Positions 13,940-27,500 of a DNA stretch of 64,000 nucleotides are shown piece after piece. How positions within the stretch are numbered: the first letter of the stretch is position 1; every line of letters begins with the position of its first letter. Source of the stretch: Malurus cyaneus samueli (lineage: Eukaryota; Chordata; Aves; Passeriformes; Maluridae); NCBI GenBank assembly GCA_009741485.1, contig CM019216.1:21616465-21680464 (forward strand). Reading direction: 5' to 3'. The notes beneath the pieces are model-generated. The model was not told the origin of the DNA. It worked only from the letters and a program-made list of their open reading frames with translations, and did no database searches. A program made the translations under genes and the position numbers.

Positions 13940-14400
13940 TTTACCCCTTTTAGCGCTGAGGCGGAGAGCTAGCGAGCGAGGGTGCTGGCCAGAGCCCGGC
14001 CCTAGCTAACCTGCGGCGCGGCCGAGCGCTGCTGCCATGTGCCGTGAGGCGAGGGCTGGGCTCGCTGCCGGCCGGGCCGGCCGGGGCGGTGCGGGCCGTG
14101 CCCGCTGTCAGGCGCGGCGAGCAGCTGAGGCCGGCCCCGCCTGCCGCTGCCTTCCTCCGCCGAGCCCCCTCCGCCGAGCCGCCCGAGCCGATCGCTGCCC
14201 TGCCCTCAGAGGAGACTCGGTAGGAGCAGGCGGGCATGTGGAGCGGAGCTGCTCCTGCCTCCCTCCCTCCCGGGCTCGCCGCTGCCGGGGCACCGCACAG
14301 CTGCTGGCGGGAGAGGGGCGGCGAGAGGAAACCCCAGGGAGGAGCCGGCAGCGGCAGGACCCCTGCGAATTCCTGCAGCACGGCTCTAATTAAGAGTTTC
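13940..14400 (-). promoter_or_regulatory. ANGPT2: ANGPT2 5' UTR and promoter CpG island
   Basis: A sharp GC- and CpG-rich block begins inside exon 1 (about 13,730) and ends near 14,370, in an otherwise AT-rich region. It sits directly 5' of the ANGPT2 start codon, as expected for its promoter and leader. On the minus strand a TTAATTA sequence (14,388-14,394) and a GTTTCCT/AGGAAAC ETS-like motif lie near the upstream border. The TTAATTA could act as a weak TATA-like element, but the transcription start cannot be fixed from sequence. If the leader is about 300 nt or longer, as in mammals, it contains at least two upstream open frames: ATG at 14,237 with stop at 13,950, and ATG at 14,038 with stop at 14,006. 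ETS control of ANGPT2 is known; binding here is inferred. Confidence 0.8.
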
Positions 14401-14520
14401 CTAGACAGAGCAATCAGTTCCGATAGCCTCCAACTATGCTCGTAAATGATTTGCGATGGTAATCATTTTTAAACTCTTCCCCCCTCGACCACCCCACGTA
14501 CACACAGAAGTCCCTGGGCT

Positions 14521-14527
14521 TGTTTAC
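14521..14527 (+). promoter_or_regulatory. Forkhead (FOX) consensus TGTTTAC upstream of ANGPT2
   Basis: TGTTTAC is the core forkhead-binding sequence and lies about 580 bp upstream of the ANGPT2 start codon, just beyond the CpG island. ANGPT2 is an established target of FOXO1 and FOXC2 in endothelium, so the position is plausible. A 7-mer occurs often by chance in AT-rich DNA, so the assignment is only suggestive. Confidence 0.3.
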
Positions 14528-16891
14528 TCTTAATTTATTTTCTTCAAAATGTGCTGAACCAAGATGTGATTTAGTCGGTGTTTAATGCATTGTGTAAGTA
14601 CAGAGAAAGACACTGTCCCATGCATACAAAAGTAGGCTTGGGCACGTCCTTGCAAAGGGAGCAAGAGGGGCAGTAATTAGAAGTTTACAGTCGAACACAG
14701 ACTTTGTATTTTAATGAATCTCCGAGATGAATACTAATTTTTTAGTAATGTCTTTCAAGAGTTAAGCATTTACAAGCTTTTTACTTATTATTTTAAAAGC
14801 TTTTATTTTTATTTGTATGACATGGCTAACTTTGGAAATGCTAATGTTAATCAAAGAGTTAGAAATCACAAGTCAACTGGGACTGGAAGAGGGAAAACCA
14901 TCCAGAGGCAGTGGCAGTAAGGCACAGCTCAGGAAGTAGCATGGCTGAATAGGAGTTACCCTGTTAGCTCACCCTATCCCTATTCTGTGCCCTTGGGTGT
15001 GGGAAATACCCATAAAAGGTGAGGGAAATTCTAATAAAGTAAGTATTTGAAATTTATATGTAAGAGTAAAAAAGGAGCTTCCCCCTACTTCCTAACTCCC
15101 ATGGTCTCTGCAATGATCAGTCATCTTGAAAAAGCAGAAAATTACTAGCCAACTTACCAGACCCTGGGAAAGAGTTCATTCCACTGAAATTTTGGAAAAG
15201 TTTACTTTCTTGTAGGAAGAAAATGTCTTCTTGAAACCAGCGTGATAGGATACTGACTCCTGAAGACAAACTCCCGGAGATTTTGGCCAGGTTTGGATCT
15301 GGAAACTACAGATTTTTCTTAATTAAAATAAACAAAGAGAATGTCAGGCTAGTCAAACAAACATGATTTATTGACCAAATATTTCTCTTAGGACAGACTC
15401 TGACACAAACTTGCTGTATCTCATGTGGTATATTGATATGGCTTTACTTTTTTATATCATGGAAGTTGCGTTCAAGGGTTGTGAAAAATATTTGTAGCAG
15501 TTGATAACATTCATTATCTTAGATTGTTGGAAGCTGCTGGTGCTTCTTTACATAGTTACCTTTGGAAAGGAAAATCTCTATAATTTCATTCTGGAGAATT
15601 CCAGAAAGATTCTGATTATATTTGGACTGTGATGAGTGGAAGCAATTTGTCAGATTTTTTCCTGTGGAGTATTCAAATGCCATTGTTCATCCTTCCAACC
15701 AGAGGAAACAGAGGAATATATTTGGAATTGCCAAGATTATTTGCAACAAAATGCACATATTTGGAGGGTTTGGTATAAGAAGTATGCATTCTCCATCCCT
15801 TCAAATTTGTGTTGCAATAGCAAAGCAGATTAATGTACAGCAACTTGCATTGATAACAAAGTTTCAAACTCATTGTATACCGATTTCTCATTTTCAATGA
15901 ATTGAAGTCTTTGAACGAATGTTTAATTCCATGTGAATCGTTCCATAATAAATTCCAGTCTTTGGTAAGATACTTGACCAACATACTATTACTCAATGAA
16001 GACAGAATATAGCGTTAGATTAAGGCACTAGACTGGGTGAAGCAGTTCTAAGTATTTAACCAAACATTCCAATTCAGTATTTTCTGTTATTTGGGTACTT
16101 TAAGTAATTTGCTAAGTTAAATGAGAATTTCCCATTATGACTTGTTCTTAAATTGATCTGTTCCCTACTTTACTTGCACAACTGGCCCAAAAAAATACAG
16201 GGTCATTTCTTCCAAGTCATCCTTCCTTTCACCACCACTTGCTTATACTCAGTAGAGTAGTGCTGAAAATTAGATTGCTCCAGACCTGGAAATATCTGTC
16301 TCTTAATGCGGAAGAACGGGAGGAAAATATTTTTCTAATAATATTTTAATGGATTAATTCTTTACTTAGATACTAAATGAAAATACGAGACTAAACAGTG
16401 CAGTCTTTTAGAAGTTTTCTTTTTAATTATTAGACCTCTACTCAAGGAACTGAACATACATAAAAGAAAATACTTAAGGGAGAATCTGCTGAGGATTCAT
16501 TAGACAGGATCTCCATGAGAGGCTTGATTAAATCAGTAGTTTTTGAATGGCTATGAAGCTTGCCCTCTGTATGCCACTGTAGTGAGTCAGATCACCCTCG
16601 TAATCTGGAAGCTCAGTTTTGCAGGATTTTTGAGGAGAGATGAGTGTCTCTAAAGGTTTGAACTGGAGTCTATTTTCCTTTATGAAGGGCTGAAACATAA
16701 CCCCGGGAGGCCCTTGTGCTGTAATGAGGCCAGGAGCTGAACTTGGGGACTGCCTAAGAAGACTTGCTGTATCCTGGGCCTCCACTAGGGAGAACTGTGG
16801 TTGTAGGAATACTGGGAAAAGGAACAAGTTCACCTTTTTCCTACTCTGTTTTAAGTTGGGTTTGGGTTTTGTGTCTTGGTTTTTTTGTTGT

Positions 16892-16919
16892 AATGAATGA
16901 GTGAATGAATGAATGAATG
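16892..16919 (+). repeat. (AATG)n microsatellite
   Basis: About seven tetranucleotide units with one interruption (gagtg). Confidence 0.9.
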
Positions 16920-17429
16920 GCCAGTTGCTGTGGCAGCTGTCTGCAGTTCAGGGAAAAGGTACTGAAGGCACAGGTATTGCTGTGAGAAGTGACAGCAAAC
17001 ACTCATGGAACTCTTACGGGCACAGCAGACACCACCAGTTAGCGCCCCTCACTGTGCCCCTTATCTGGCTCTTGGAGTAACACCCTGAGCTTCACCGTGG
17101 TGATGTTCTGCTCAGCCTTTCACTGATAATCCCAAACTGTAGGGACAATAACTGGGATACCAGCCCCAACACCCACATAACTGAGAGAGGGTTTTGCTGT
17201 TTCCCCATCTGGGTCCAAGGGGCTCATATTGCTTTAATGAGGTGCTTTCTCCCACTGTCCAGGAAAGTCAGTGAGTGTTCACCTTGCCAATGAAATAAAT
17301 ATACATCCCTTTAACCCTTTGCTACAGCACAGTGCTGTATTTGGTGCATCTTTTAGAGCAGTTGATTGTGATCCTTCACCCCTTCTGTCCCTTTGGGAGC
17401 AGCTTTCCCAGCTCTAGAGGAGGAAGTGG

Positions 17430-17452
17430 TCTTCTCTTCTTCTCTTCTTCTC
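17430..17452 (+). repeat. (TCTTC)n short tandem repeat
   Basis: Short imperfect pyrimidine repeat following an AG-rich segment. Confidence 0.8.
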
Positions 17453-20103
17453 CAGGGAGTCAAAGCTAGTCAGAGTTCAGGAGGAAAGAAAGTAGTAACA
17501 GCTAAATTTAGAAAACTGGTGTGAAAAGTAAGGCAAGTTAAATCCATTTTTGTCCTTGAAATGTGAGGAAGAGGAAGGAAGATGCCTGAATACAGCCTTT
17601 TTACTGAGCATTAGAGACATTATAATAAATCAGCTTGAACAGAAGGGGTTATTCTGAAAACTGAATTACTAAGAAGATCTGTCCCCTGTCAGTTATGAGA
17701 AGGACATTTCTTTGTTAGACATGCTGAAGCAGGGAGGAATTTAAATAATCTGGCATGGAGTCTTATAAAAGTCAGAAAACGAGTAAAAAGTCATAATTCA
17801 GACTAGTCACCTCTTCTCATTTCTTTCATGTTCATTGTTCTCTTCATGTTTCATTTCTGCTGTTGATATGGAGTGTTGTATTTACATTCATGATACTTTT
17901 TTCTGTAAACTAAAATATAGCTTTTAGCCTGTGAGTTCCTGCTTGCTTTAGAGCTGAGTGTATACAGTATATGCCATAAAATAGCAAATAGTAGATTGGT
18001 GTATTTGAAATACAAATTAGATCTTTCCCTTTTTAGAAAGAAGATACCCACTCTACAGAACTCACCTTATAAGCAGAGCTGAAATGTATATTTTGTCAAA
18101 ACTAAACATTTAGAACGTTTTGCCAGATGTGTGCAGGCAGTTTCCTTTCCTGGGAAACAGTAAATTCCCTTACTCAGCCAGTCCTGGGTTTCTTCCATAC
18201 AGCATATGACCAGGCTGCTTTGAGAGAATTTGCCTGAATTCTACTAACGTTATCTTTCCAATTATGATTTACTTACAGCTGCACAGCTTCTGTCTGACAG
18301 GCAGATACAGAGATCTTGTGAGATCTCTGATAGAAAATGAAGCATATAAACTTCTTAAGTAATATAAGAAAATGTTGACTTGGCTTTAGTATGCTATCTG
18401 CAAACTTTGCCTCCAAAAACTTTCAAGATGTTGATTTAATAGATTCTCATTTCAACAGTTTTCTCATTTTAGGAAGGGGAAACTACATAATGAAATATGT
18501 GCAAACTAAATGTAAAACCAGGTAAACAAGTAGGTTTTGGTGCTGCATTCCTACAGGGATATTTGATCTACATACATAAATGAAAATGCTGTAGTATGGG
18601 AATATATAACTTCAAAATCAAATCTGAGATGAAAAAATCATCTGAAACATGGAATAAATTAATAAAGTATTTTGTATATTCCTGGTATTTGCATTCCTCA
18701 CATTTTGACACTCAATGTTAAGTCCCCACCTTTGTTTCCTGGTACTTTAATATTAGTTTATGATAGTTCAATTTTCTGTCTTCAAAATATTTTCTTCCAC
18801 TGTGAGTAGTTTCGCATTTTTCTCAGGAACAAATGTCAACAAGGACAAGACTCATGAACTTGTAACTTGAAAAGCAGGGAACAGGACTCTTGGATTTTTA
18901 GTCTGCTGAAAATCTGCCTGGTTTAGATCTCCCACTCTTTTATAAAGAGAGGAATGATAGATTATTGTTTTCCTAAAGGCCAAGAAATTCTTTTCATCAA
19001 GACCCTCAGATTTTTAGCACTTTAAAATTAAAGATAATATCTCACCAATCATTCCTCCTTTCCCCACCATTTGCTTATTAACTTTTTCAGTCTGGGCCTC
19101 TCCACCAGTCTCTCATGACTTCTTTAACAAAGTCTCAGGATTCTGCTCACTTTCTCAGCTGCAGCTTATTTCTAATCACTCAGAACATCTGGTGTAGCAT
19201 CTTGTGAATTCATAATCATTTTTATGTTCCATCTCTGACGTTCCATCACGTCCCTTTGAGTGCCCTTCCTTTCTAGGGAGGGCATTTGCCCAGTAGTTCT
19301 CATATTGTACTTCTGCTGAAGGGACAAGAGGTCAATAATCTGATCCACTGAAAATTTCAGTTACCACCCTCTCTTGGTGACTCAGTCTGTTTGTTCCCAT
19401 CTTGCCTTGTAACATCCAATCCATCATTTCAGTACACAGTATTTTTCCTAGATGTCATAGCACTAGTGGAAGCTTAATGCAGCCAAAGCCAGACTTTGTG
19501 TATTCCTTTGGAAATGTTTGCATGCTCCCTTTTTCTCTTTAAAATACTGTCATCATCCTTCAATGCATTTAAATCTGCAAGTTATGTCTATATTCCTTTG
19601 TTTCTTTGATGTTTTATTCTCTCCCTTTTTTGATGCTATGCTTTCATTAATGTATCTAAAATTTCTGTCTTGGGCCTTATCATCAACACATTGAATTTTG
19701 TAACATATTCTGTCTGGCTCCTCCACAATATTTGAAACGTGATTTGCTTGTGAAGTTTATTATATTAGTTCTGCCTCTGTAAATTACATTCAACTTTGCT
19801 ATCATAAGGATGGTTAGACAACCATCAGGGATTCATACAAGTAGGTTATCTGCTTAATTGCTTTGAATTTGGAAGGTCTAAATTCAGCACCTCTCCTACC
19901 AATATGTCAACATCATTGCTTTCTTTTTAGCCACTGCCTGGATTGACATTTCTGGACTTTCTTGGGTTAAACTTGGGATATCTTTTCTCAGATAATCTGA
20001 CATTTAATGTGACCATATTTTCAAATTATAGACTTATTTTGGCATCCCACATTGTTAATATAACATTTTCTCAAGGTTTTTTGACTGAGATTGTATTAAA
20101 ATA

Positions 20104-20154
20104 CATTATATATTTTATATATACATAATTATATCTGTATATATGTGTGTGTTT
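20104..20154 (+). repeat. AT/GT alternating low-complexity tract
   Basis: Mostly alternating purine-pyrimidine (tatatatt, atatacat, gtatatatgtgtgtg). Such a tract is prone to slippage and unusual DNA structure. Confidence 0.8.
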
Positions 20155-23100
20155 GGTATATTGTTGATGCCACTGTACCTAAAATATAATTGGTCATGTT
20201 AATTTAGATTGGGATTTCATGATATCATATCTTGAGTAATAATAATACATGATTTAATGGGTTTTTAAAAATTCCTGTCATTATCGCTTCCACATTTCAA
20301 AACCTTATTAAATACAAAATGCTTCTTATTTTCTACTGCTTCATTACTTTTATAGTGATTTCCTTTATCAGTTTAAATTTTCAAATTTTGTCTAAAGTAG
20401 AATTCACAAGTATCTTTTGAACTCTAGTCTATACAAATAATGTAGGCACATATCTAAGATTCTCAATGTGCATTAATGAAGTTCCTGTTTGTAGGACAGA
20501 TCGTAGTTTCTTTCACTGTGAGCATTTTCTAATAATGAATGTGTTTCAATCTTTGAAAGATGAGTCATCCACATGTTGAAGTAAGAAGTGAGTCCCAGGA
20601 TTATGAAGAATAGTTCCTACATATCCTTCCTCCCTAACATTTTTATATAGTTTGGCTATAGTGCCCAAAGGCCGTGCTTATCCTCTTCAGAGTTAAGCGA
20701 TGACAGCAAACTTTAGCTGGTAACAAGTGTAATTACATCTTAAACTCAAATAGCACAAGTTCAAAACTAACATGGAAATTACAGCTAATGTTAAGGATCT
20801 TACAGCTGCACTGCTGAATATCTGACAGTGCTAAGTGCTGTGCCCTGTCTATCTCCCATACTGGGCAAAACATAGCACTTGTTTAAACAGGTTATCATTT
20901 GTTTGAAACTGAATGAAATAACTTGTGTGCTAATGTGCAGCAGCTAACTCTGGTAAAGCCTTTAAAACCTGATTTTAAAAATTGCTCCCATAGCACTTGC
21001 ATATTTACTCTTTACTGTTGAATTATGAGTGAAAAACCTTAACAGATGTTCTTACTTTGTGTTTATATACTGTTTCTATGCTTTGAAAAATGTCTTTTTA
21101 ATTACAGTTTTGTGCATTTGGACAATTTATACCTAAAATCTTTATGTAAGGTTTTGACTTTTGTTGTATTATGTGAATGCTGTGTTACATTGATGTGAAA
21201 AGGCAGCAGACTCTGAAAGAATGCAGAAGGCTTTTGGAAGATGAAAAATCTGCCTTACTGACATCATAAAGAAAAATGCACATGCCATTTGTTTAAAGGA
21301 ATGTATTTATAAAACATCTAAGCAGCTGACAGTAGGATAGCCTTACAAATCACCCCAGACCCTGTGACTTAAATCCTTCCTCTTGCAGGCAGTCATTCAG
21401 GTTAGCGGAAAGTTCTCTCATCTGGTAATAGCACACTTATTTGATAATAACAGCATGTCATACTTCCGAAGAGCGTGTTCAAGTTAAGAATCTGAATTCA
21501 AAGATAAACTCATGTCAAAGAGGGAATGAAAAGGAAGTGAAAAACTGTGTAAGGGGAATAAACAAAGCTTTCAGAGAGGGAGAGGACATTTACGGCAACA
21601 GTAAGGTACCTAGTTCCTGACATCTGTTTCCCTCAAGAAAAAAATACAGTACATGCACTAACCTTTTTATGGAGAGTGCAAGAAAAATATTTGCAGCATG
21701 TTTTCGTATATTCATATTTGTTGAACCATATTATGGATGTGTAATTTGAAGAGGACAGAGCAACTGCAAACTATTTTTGCACTCCAAAAGACAAATATTT
21801 CCTTTTTTTCAGTACTAATAAACATAGTTCAGTAATAGTTCTCAAAAACAGTGCCCACCCTCTTGCTGATTCTGCCACTAAAACTGGGCATTCCTTTTAT
21901 TGTTGGTCTTACTGCTGTACAAGCAAAGGCAGGAATTAAAGTGGGGTTTTTTTTCCCGGTTAGTGAGGCATCAGAACCCATGATGGGACAGGACAAAGAT
22001 TAGCTGCAAATAGATACCAAGATTAGGGCTTCTTTGAGTTTGAACTCCTTGCCTCCACACAACCTGTTGCTCTGTAAATACTAATGTAAGTACCTCATTG
22101 GCTGGTTCTTTCTCTCTCCAAATAAATCCTTTGTTGGAAAGATAATCCGCCATCTCCAGCAGAATACGTGGGCAAGATCAAATCTCTTATGAGTATCCTA
22201 TCATTAAAATGATGGGGGTTTTTTCCCAACATAAACCAATTAGAAAGTCCTTTTACTGGACATTTATCTAAATCTGAATTATTACATGGGTGATTTCCCT
22301 ACACAGAAAATTCAAATATTTAAAAATCTTTATTTTGTCTCACTGGAAATATATGTGCAGGAAATTTGTAGACAACATTGGTGATGTCTACATTGAATGT
22401 GAATCCACATTCAGACTAGCCACAGCAAAACTGACTTATTTGCAAATCAAATAGTTCAATCTTAGCCTATTAGCTTCAGTTTAAACTTGATTATAGAACA
22501 TCTTGCTTGTTCTTACTTGTTTTTTATGTCAACATTTTCAGTCAAATCTGTGATCAAGTTCTGTTATAAATGACTAATAAAGCTTCACCTTTGGTTTTAA
22601 ATTATACAGTCTCATTTGTTACAGCTTCATTAATGTGGCCTGAGCCTTAATAGCATGTCCAGTGAATAGCATTTTTCTTGAACAAAAATAACTTTATTTC
22701 TAGTTCATCAAATTAGTGACCAGCTGATGTTTTACTGGTTTCTGCATTCCTTTGCCTGTTCACCCACTTGAGTATCGTTTTCAGGAAACAAAATCCAAAC
22801 TTTTAAATATTTACTGGATGTTGTCATGAAATTACAATATCTCTTAACTTGGCCATCTTAGAACGTTTTCTTTTTGTAATAACGGATATTGTAGGGAATA
22901 TTGTGTAGGGAGTTGAGGTGGCCTTCTTTGATTAAATGCAAAGATCAGGTCAACCAAGACTTCCTTGTGGAATCAGAGAAATTTCTCTCTGTTAATCAGA
23001 AGGAAACTCATGGGTAACAAGTTCAGATGGCAGCACCAGAAGTCAGGTGAAATGAATGTCATGAAACTAAGGGAAATAAGTGATGGTTATTCTAAATTTC

Positions 23101-23799
23101 CAGCGTATTTCACTGTCTGATCTTAAAGTGCTGTTGTTAATATATTATCAGTATTTTTAATTTTGTTACCATTTGGAGACTGTTGTATCCAAATGGTGTT
23201 GCTTTACCTCTCTCAGCTTGGACTGTGAATTGATTAAAAAAAACAGGCCGGTAAGAAATTGGGTCAAATAGATTATTGACTCTGGAGCGATAATTCTTTT
23301 ACTCCGTAGGCACATTTTGCTAGGTTGAGAGCAGCTCACCTTTGGTAAATGTCAGTTGAAATGTTTAAGCAGAGACTGTTCTGGAACCCCAGTGTAGTCC
23401 ACAGTGAGGAAGGATGGGCCAGAAATGGACTGAGTTTTCAGGCAGCTGTGATGTATTCACAGGCAGGACTACAGCACCCAGGGAAACTGCTCGGAGTCAT
23501 GGCCTAAACTTTGTTTTAATTTCACATAGAATATAAAGATACATCTTCTGAAGCTAAGATCTATGAGACTGTAGAAAAGCCTCTCATGAGAAGCAGAGGA
23601 ATCCCTGTTGTATGAGTAATACAGATGGCAAAACACTGAAAAATGTAAAGGAAAATCCTGTACTGGCAGCAGTATAAATTAAGTGACTTAATAAGCTTTT
23701 CATCTCTTAATTTCTCTCATCAAAGCTCATCACTTTGATGAAAGAAAGAAAAATGTTTTTATGTCAACACATGTGAAAAGTGCTTATAGGAAAAAATAT

Positions 23800-24130
23800 G
23801 CCTCTTCAGATGATAAAAATGTAATAATTATAATTGAAATAATTAGTGCATTTTCTCACCAACATGAAATTAAACCTGTCAGGCACAAGCTAATATTAAT
23901 GCCTGCAAACTGTTAAGCACAATTATTGCAATACATTCAGCAGCGGGTTTAATATTAATATTATTATGCTTTCAGATTTCTTTGCAATGTTGGGACAACT
24001 TATTAATTCCATTAATGACATGCAAAAGAATACAGCTATTCCAATTGCTAACAGCATCAGAGACTGTGTTTCATAGATTATTATCATCCAGATGAAAAGC
24101 TCCTTTGCTGTCTGAGAAGTTTGCAACCAG
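23800..24130. promoter_or_regulatory. Candidate conserved non-coding element (AT-rich, homeobox/Oct motif-dense)
   Basis: The stretch is dense in TAATTA/ATTA cores (taattataattgaaataattag, ttattaattccattaatgac) and an ATGCAAA octamer-like word, embedded in non-repetitive sequence. This texture is typical of vertebrate developmental enhancers. It lies about 10 kb upstream of the ANGPT2 promoter in the MCPH1 intron. Conservation cannot be tested here. Confidence 0.25.
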
Positions 24131-24526
24131 ACAAATTATTCTCCATTATCAATAGCTTAATTCCTACTTTGGTTTTCAGATTTTTTTTTAAAGAAAACTT
24201 ACCTAAACATATTTGCAGTGAATAATTTTTAAATAAGCACATCATGAACTTAACAAGCCATAAATTTTACATCAAAATCAGACTGCTCTTCATTTTCATT
24301 AACTTGAAGTAGATTAATTTCTCTACCTTTAAAACCTCTATTTTGGAACATTTGCTTGATGTGGAGTGGGCTCCTTTGTATTCATATGTGTTTTACCTGC
24401 TGGTTCTACAACGGGGGCAGAAAATCTGCAGTCACTTACCTCTGACCTAACTCTGCTGGCCCACAGTTTCAGACTACAGTACACCCAATAAAGAAAAATA
24501 ATACATGTTTTTAAGATAGGTATTTC

Positions 24527-24570
24527 AATAAACTGATAGCCTCGAGGCTAAGAAAAAAAAAAAAAAAAAA
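24527..24570 (+). repeat. AATAAA followed 20 nt later by an A18 tract
   Basis: AATAAA at 24,527-24,532 is followed after 20 nt by eighteen A (24,553-24,570). The spacing is that of a polyadenylated transcript end, as seen in a retrocopied RNA. A second AATAAA lies at 24,487. No parent gene is recognised upstream and no target-site duplication was found by eye, so it may also be a plain A microsatellite. Confidence 0.7.
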
Positions 24571-27500
24571 GATTCTTTATAGGCAAACTGGGGGTTTCTC
24601 ATTTAGAAGACTTTTCTAGTCCCAGACAGAACCTTTTTGTGACATGTCTATCATGCACAGTGATCAGAAGCTGCTGAAGTAAACAAAATGTGGGTCTGTT
24701 CTGCATTACTGTAATTTGCAGACACCCTGTGCCTGCTTATAGAGAATGGCCTGAGGCTTTTAAAACTGTTAATGACATGAATGGTAGCCAAGAACTGTCT
24801 TTATTTGAAATACAAGTGTATTTTTTAAATAAATCAAAATATGTGGATCCTCAAGCAGTTGCCAGTTGCATTAGCTTTACACAGTGAGAATTATTTTAAA
24901 GATACAGATTTCTCACCAAACATTCCATGGACTAGATAGACTATTGGAAGCATTTTCAAGGGGTATTGCCACTAGTTAAAATACTGGCTTTCATGGCTGG
25001 TCCAAATGAGGCTTTACAATAAATGAAAATTGGTTCCCTTTCATTGATTTCTCTATGTTCATAAATTCATTAAATGTTCATTCATCAAATTCCATCTCTT
25101 TTGTGGCTGTTCCATGTCAGAAGAAGGCACCTGTTTCTAAAAAAAAGAATTGGCAGATGGCTTAATAAGTATTACGCCATATCACAGCTGGTGGAATGAA
25201 GCAATTATAATGAACAGAAGACAAACAGAAATTAAAGTATTCAGGATTAGAAATAAGGGAGAGAGGGTTTCTTGTCCTTTTCTTTTTATTCTTCTTTTTT
25301 TTCAGTTAATATTCTTTTATAAAAGTAGAGTTGTGAATCCTAAATACTAATTGTTGAAATTCAGGACAGTTTGAGACCATGTAACAGCTCTGCACATGGA
25401 CATTAAATACACTGCAGTTGGTACTGCATCTGCTGTACATTCAGGTTTTATCCATGTATGCATTGTGTCATTTTCCCAGTTTACTAGGCATCTGAAAACC
25501 AGCCTGGTTTCAATGAAAATATGTGGGAAGCCATACTCCATATGCTTTTCATATGAGACATAAGACTTCACTGTGTAATACTGGACATGCCCCATTCTGT
25601 GGGACATCTGCCAAACTCAGCAGAAATAAAAGATACAGGCAGGAGAATAAAACCAGAGGAATAAGTGATTACTAAATCCTTATTCTGGTTTTAATTTTTA
25701 TATTTTGCCCTGGTCTCAACTGTTATAGTCAACTTTTAATGTCTCTGAGCTGGAAGAGCCATGTATTGTGTGCTTTAAAATGCTTTGTGGTTAAAACTTT
25801 AAAATGTTTAATGTTCATAAATGAATGGCAGATTTTTAAAGGGTCTCACTGTAGGTTTAGAGACTTCCAAAAATCCTAGTATCTCTTTCTTTCCATCTTT
25901 AGGTAAGAATGTATCTGATCTATGAGCTTAGAAAAGCCTAAGAGCCTTTTAATCTTATGTGCATGAGTAGTTTCATTTGTATTTGAAATGTAAACTGCAG
26001 CTGTTACAAATTTTCTCAAGGATTTTGGGATAAAAGATAAATCTTACCTTTGTTTTGGGTGTTGCCAGTGATATGTTACTCTGTCCTTTTGGTCTGTTAT
26101 GTCCTAGATTGTGGACTAATTAGATTAAGAAAAAAATGGTAGCTCAATTTAGGGGAAATAATTCTATTCCTCATGGTTACAGAAGCATGAAAATGTTCCT
26201 CAGCAAAATGGCAATAGAAGGCAACAAATAAATACAAAACATATTTTTTAAGTGTGATTTTGAAATCCAGAATCCTGGTTTCTGTACACTTCAGTTAGCA
26301 GTCCCAGACATGTAAATTCTAAAGTCCCATTGTAAGACCTTGCTTTCACATTTCAAAAATGTGAAAGTAAATTACTGATTACATCTACATATTTGTCGTT
26401 TACAAGGTGTTTTTTTCTTGCATCTATTTATACCTCTAATACTGTTCAACTCCTTTTATTGGCATGTATATGTTTAGTATACCTAATGGGAAGCAGGTCC
26501 TCTCAATACCTTGGATACTGTAGAAAAGTTCAAATTAAATTGGAATTGGGCATCCTGTCTACAGCACAATCCACATCACATACAGATTTCACTTGCTAAA
26601 ACTTACTGTGGCTTCAGGTAGAACTTTTAGAATGTTCAGGTTAATGCATGTGGAGGATTTTTAAGCACTTCAACTCCAGTCTAAAGGAAGGAGCCCTGAG
26701 AATATTTACCTTCATTTATCGTGCTTTCAATATTAATATTAGCTGTATTACAAGAGATGGTATAAATCACCTGCTGGGCATTGTCTCACTTTATATCCTA
26801 GGTTAAAAAAAGGTGCTATATTTTTTATTTCTGCAGTATTTCTCTAGTTATATGCTGCTCCTCTAATATTCTAATACTCCACTGCTTTTACTTTATGTTA
26901 CATCTGTGAACAATTCCTGTATCTGACACATTGCTACAGACAAGAAAGAAAGGAAATTTTACATATTCAGGATGCGAATGTAAATTACTATTTTTATTTA
27001 ATAAAGACAGATTGTTGAGCCTGGCACTAATTTTATCCTTTATTACCAGTGAAGACATGAGAACTTGAAGTACATCCTGCTTCCATGCCAGGGAAATTGG
27101 CTCAAACTGGAAGGAGGAAGACATAGCATCATTTTTTGTGGAATACGTCCTTTAAATGTTAGTTTACAAAGACATTCTAAGTCAAAAGGCCACCTTTATC
27201 AAAAAGTTCTTAAAGATGTAGTATACTCAGCATATTCAGACAAAAAAGACCAAAGCCAAGATAAAATAGTTTTAGAAACTTGTCGGGCTTTATGGATGCA
27301 TCTGATCATTGTTCAGAAGCCCATTCTGGGAAGGACACCCACCTACCCCTGTGGCTTCTCTGGCTGATGTGCTTAATCTGTGCACCAGAGCACATCATCA
27401 TATTCTGCAATGACTTACAAATAACTTGTAACACCCCAATTAGCTCATAAAAAGAGCTCTGTTTTAGCTACACAACCAATTTTTCAGGATAAAAATCAGT

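Noticed and set aside
13950..14381. 143-codon minus frame as a separate gene
   Set aside because: The first codon is GTG, and the Pro/Ala/Arg-rich content is what a CpG island gives in any frame. Only the ATG-started part is kept, as a possible uORF.
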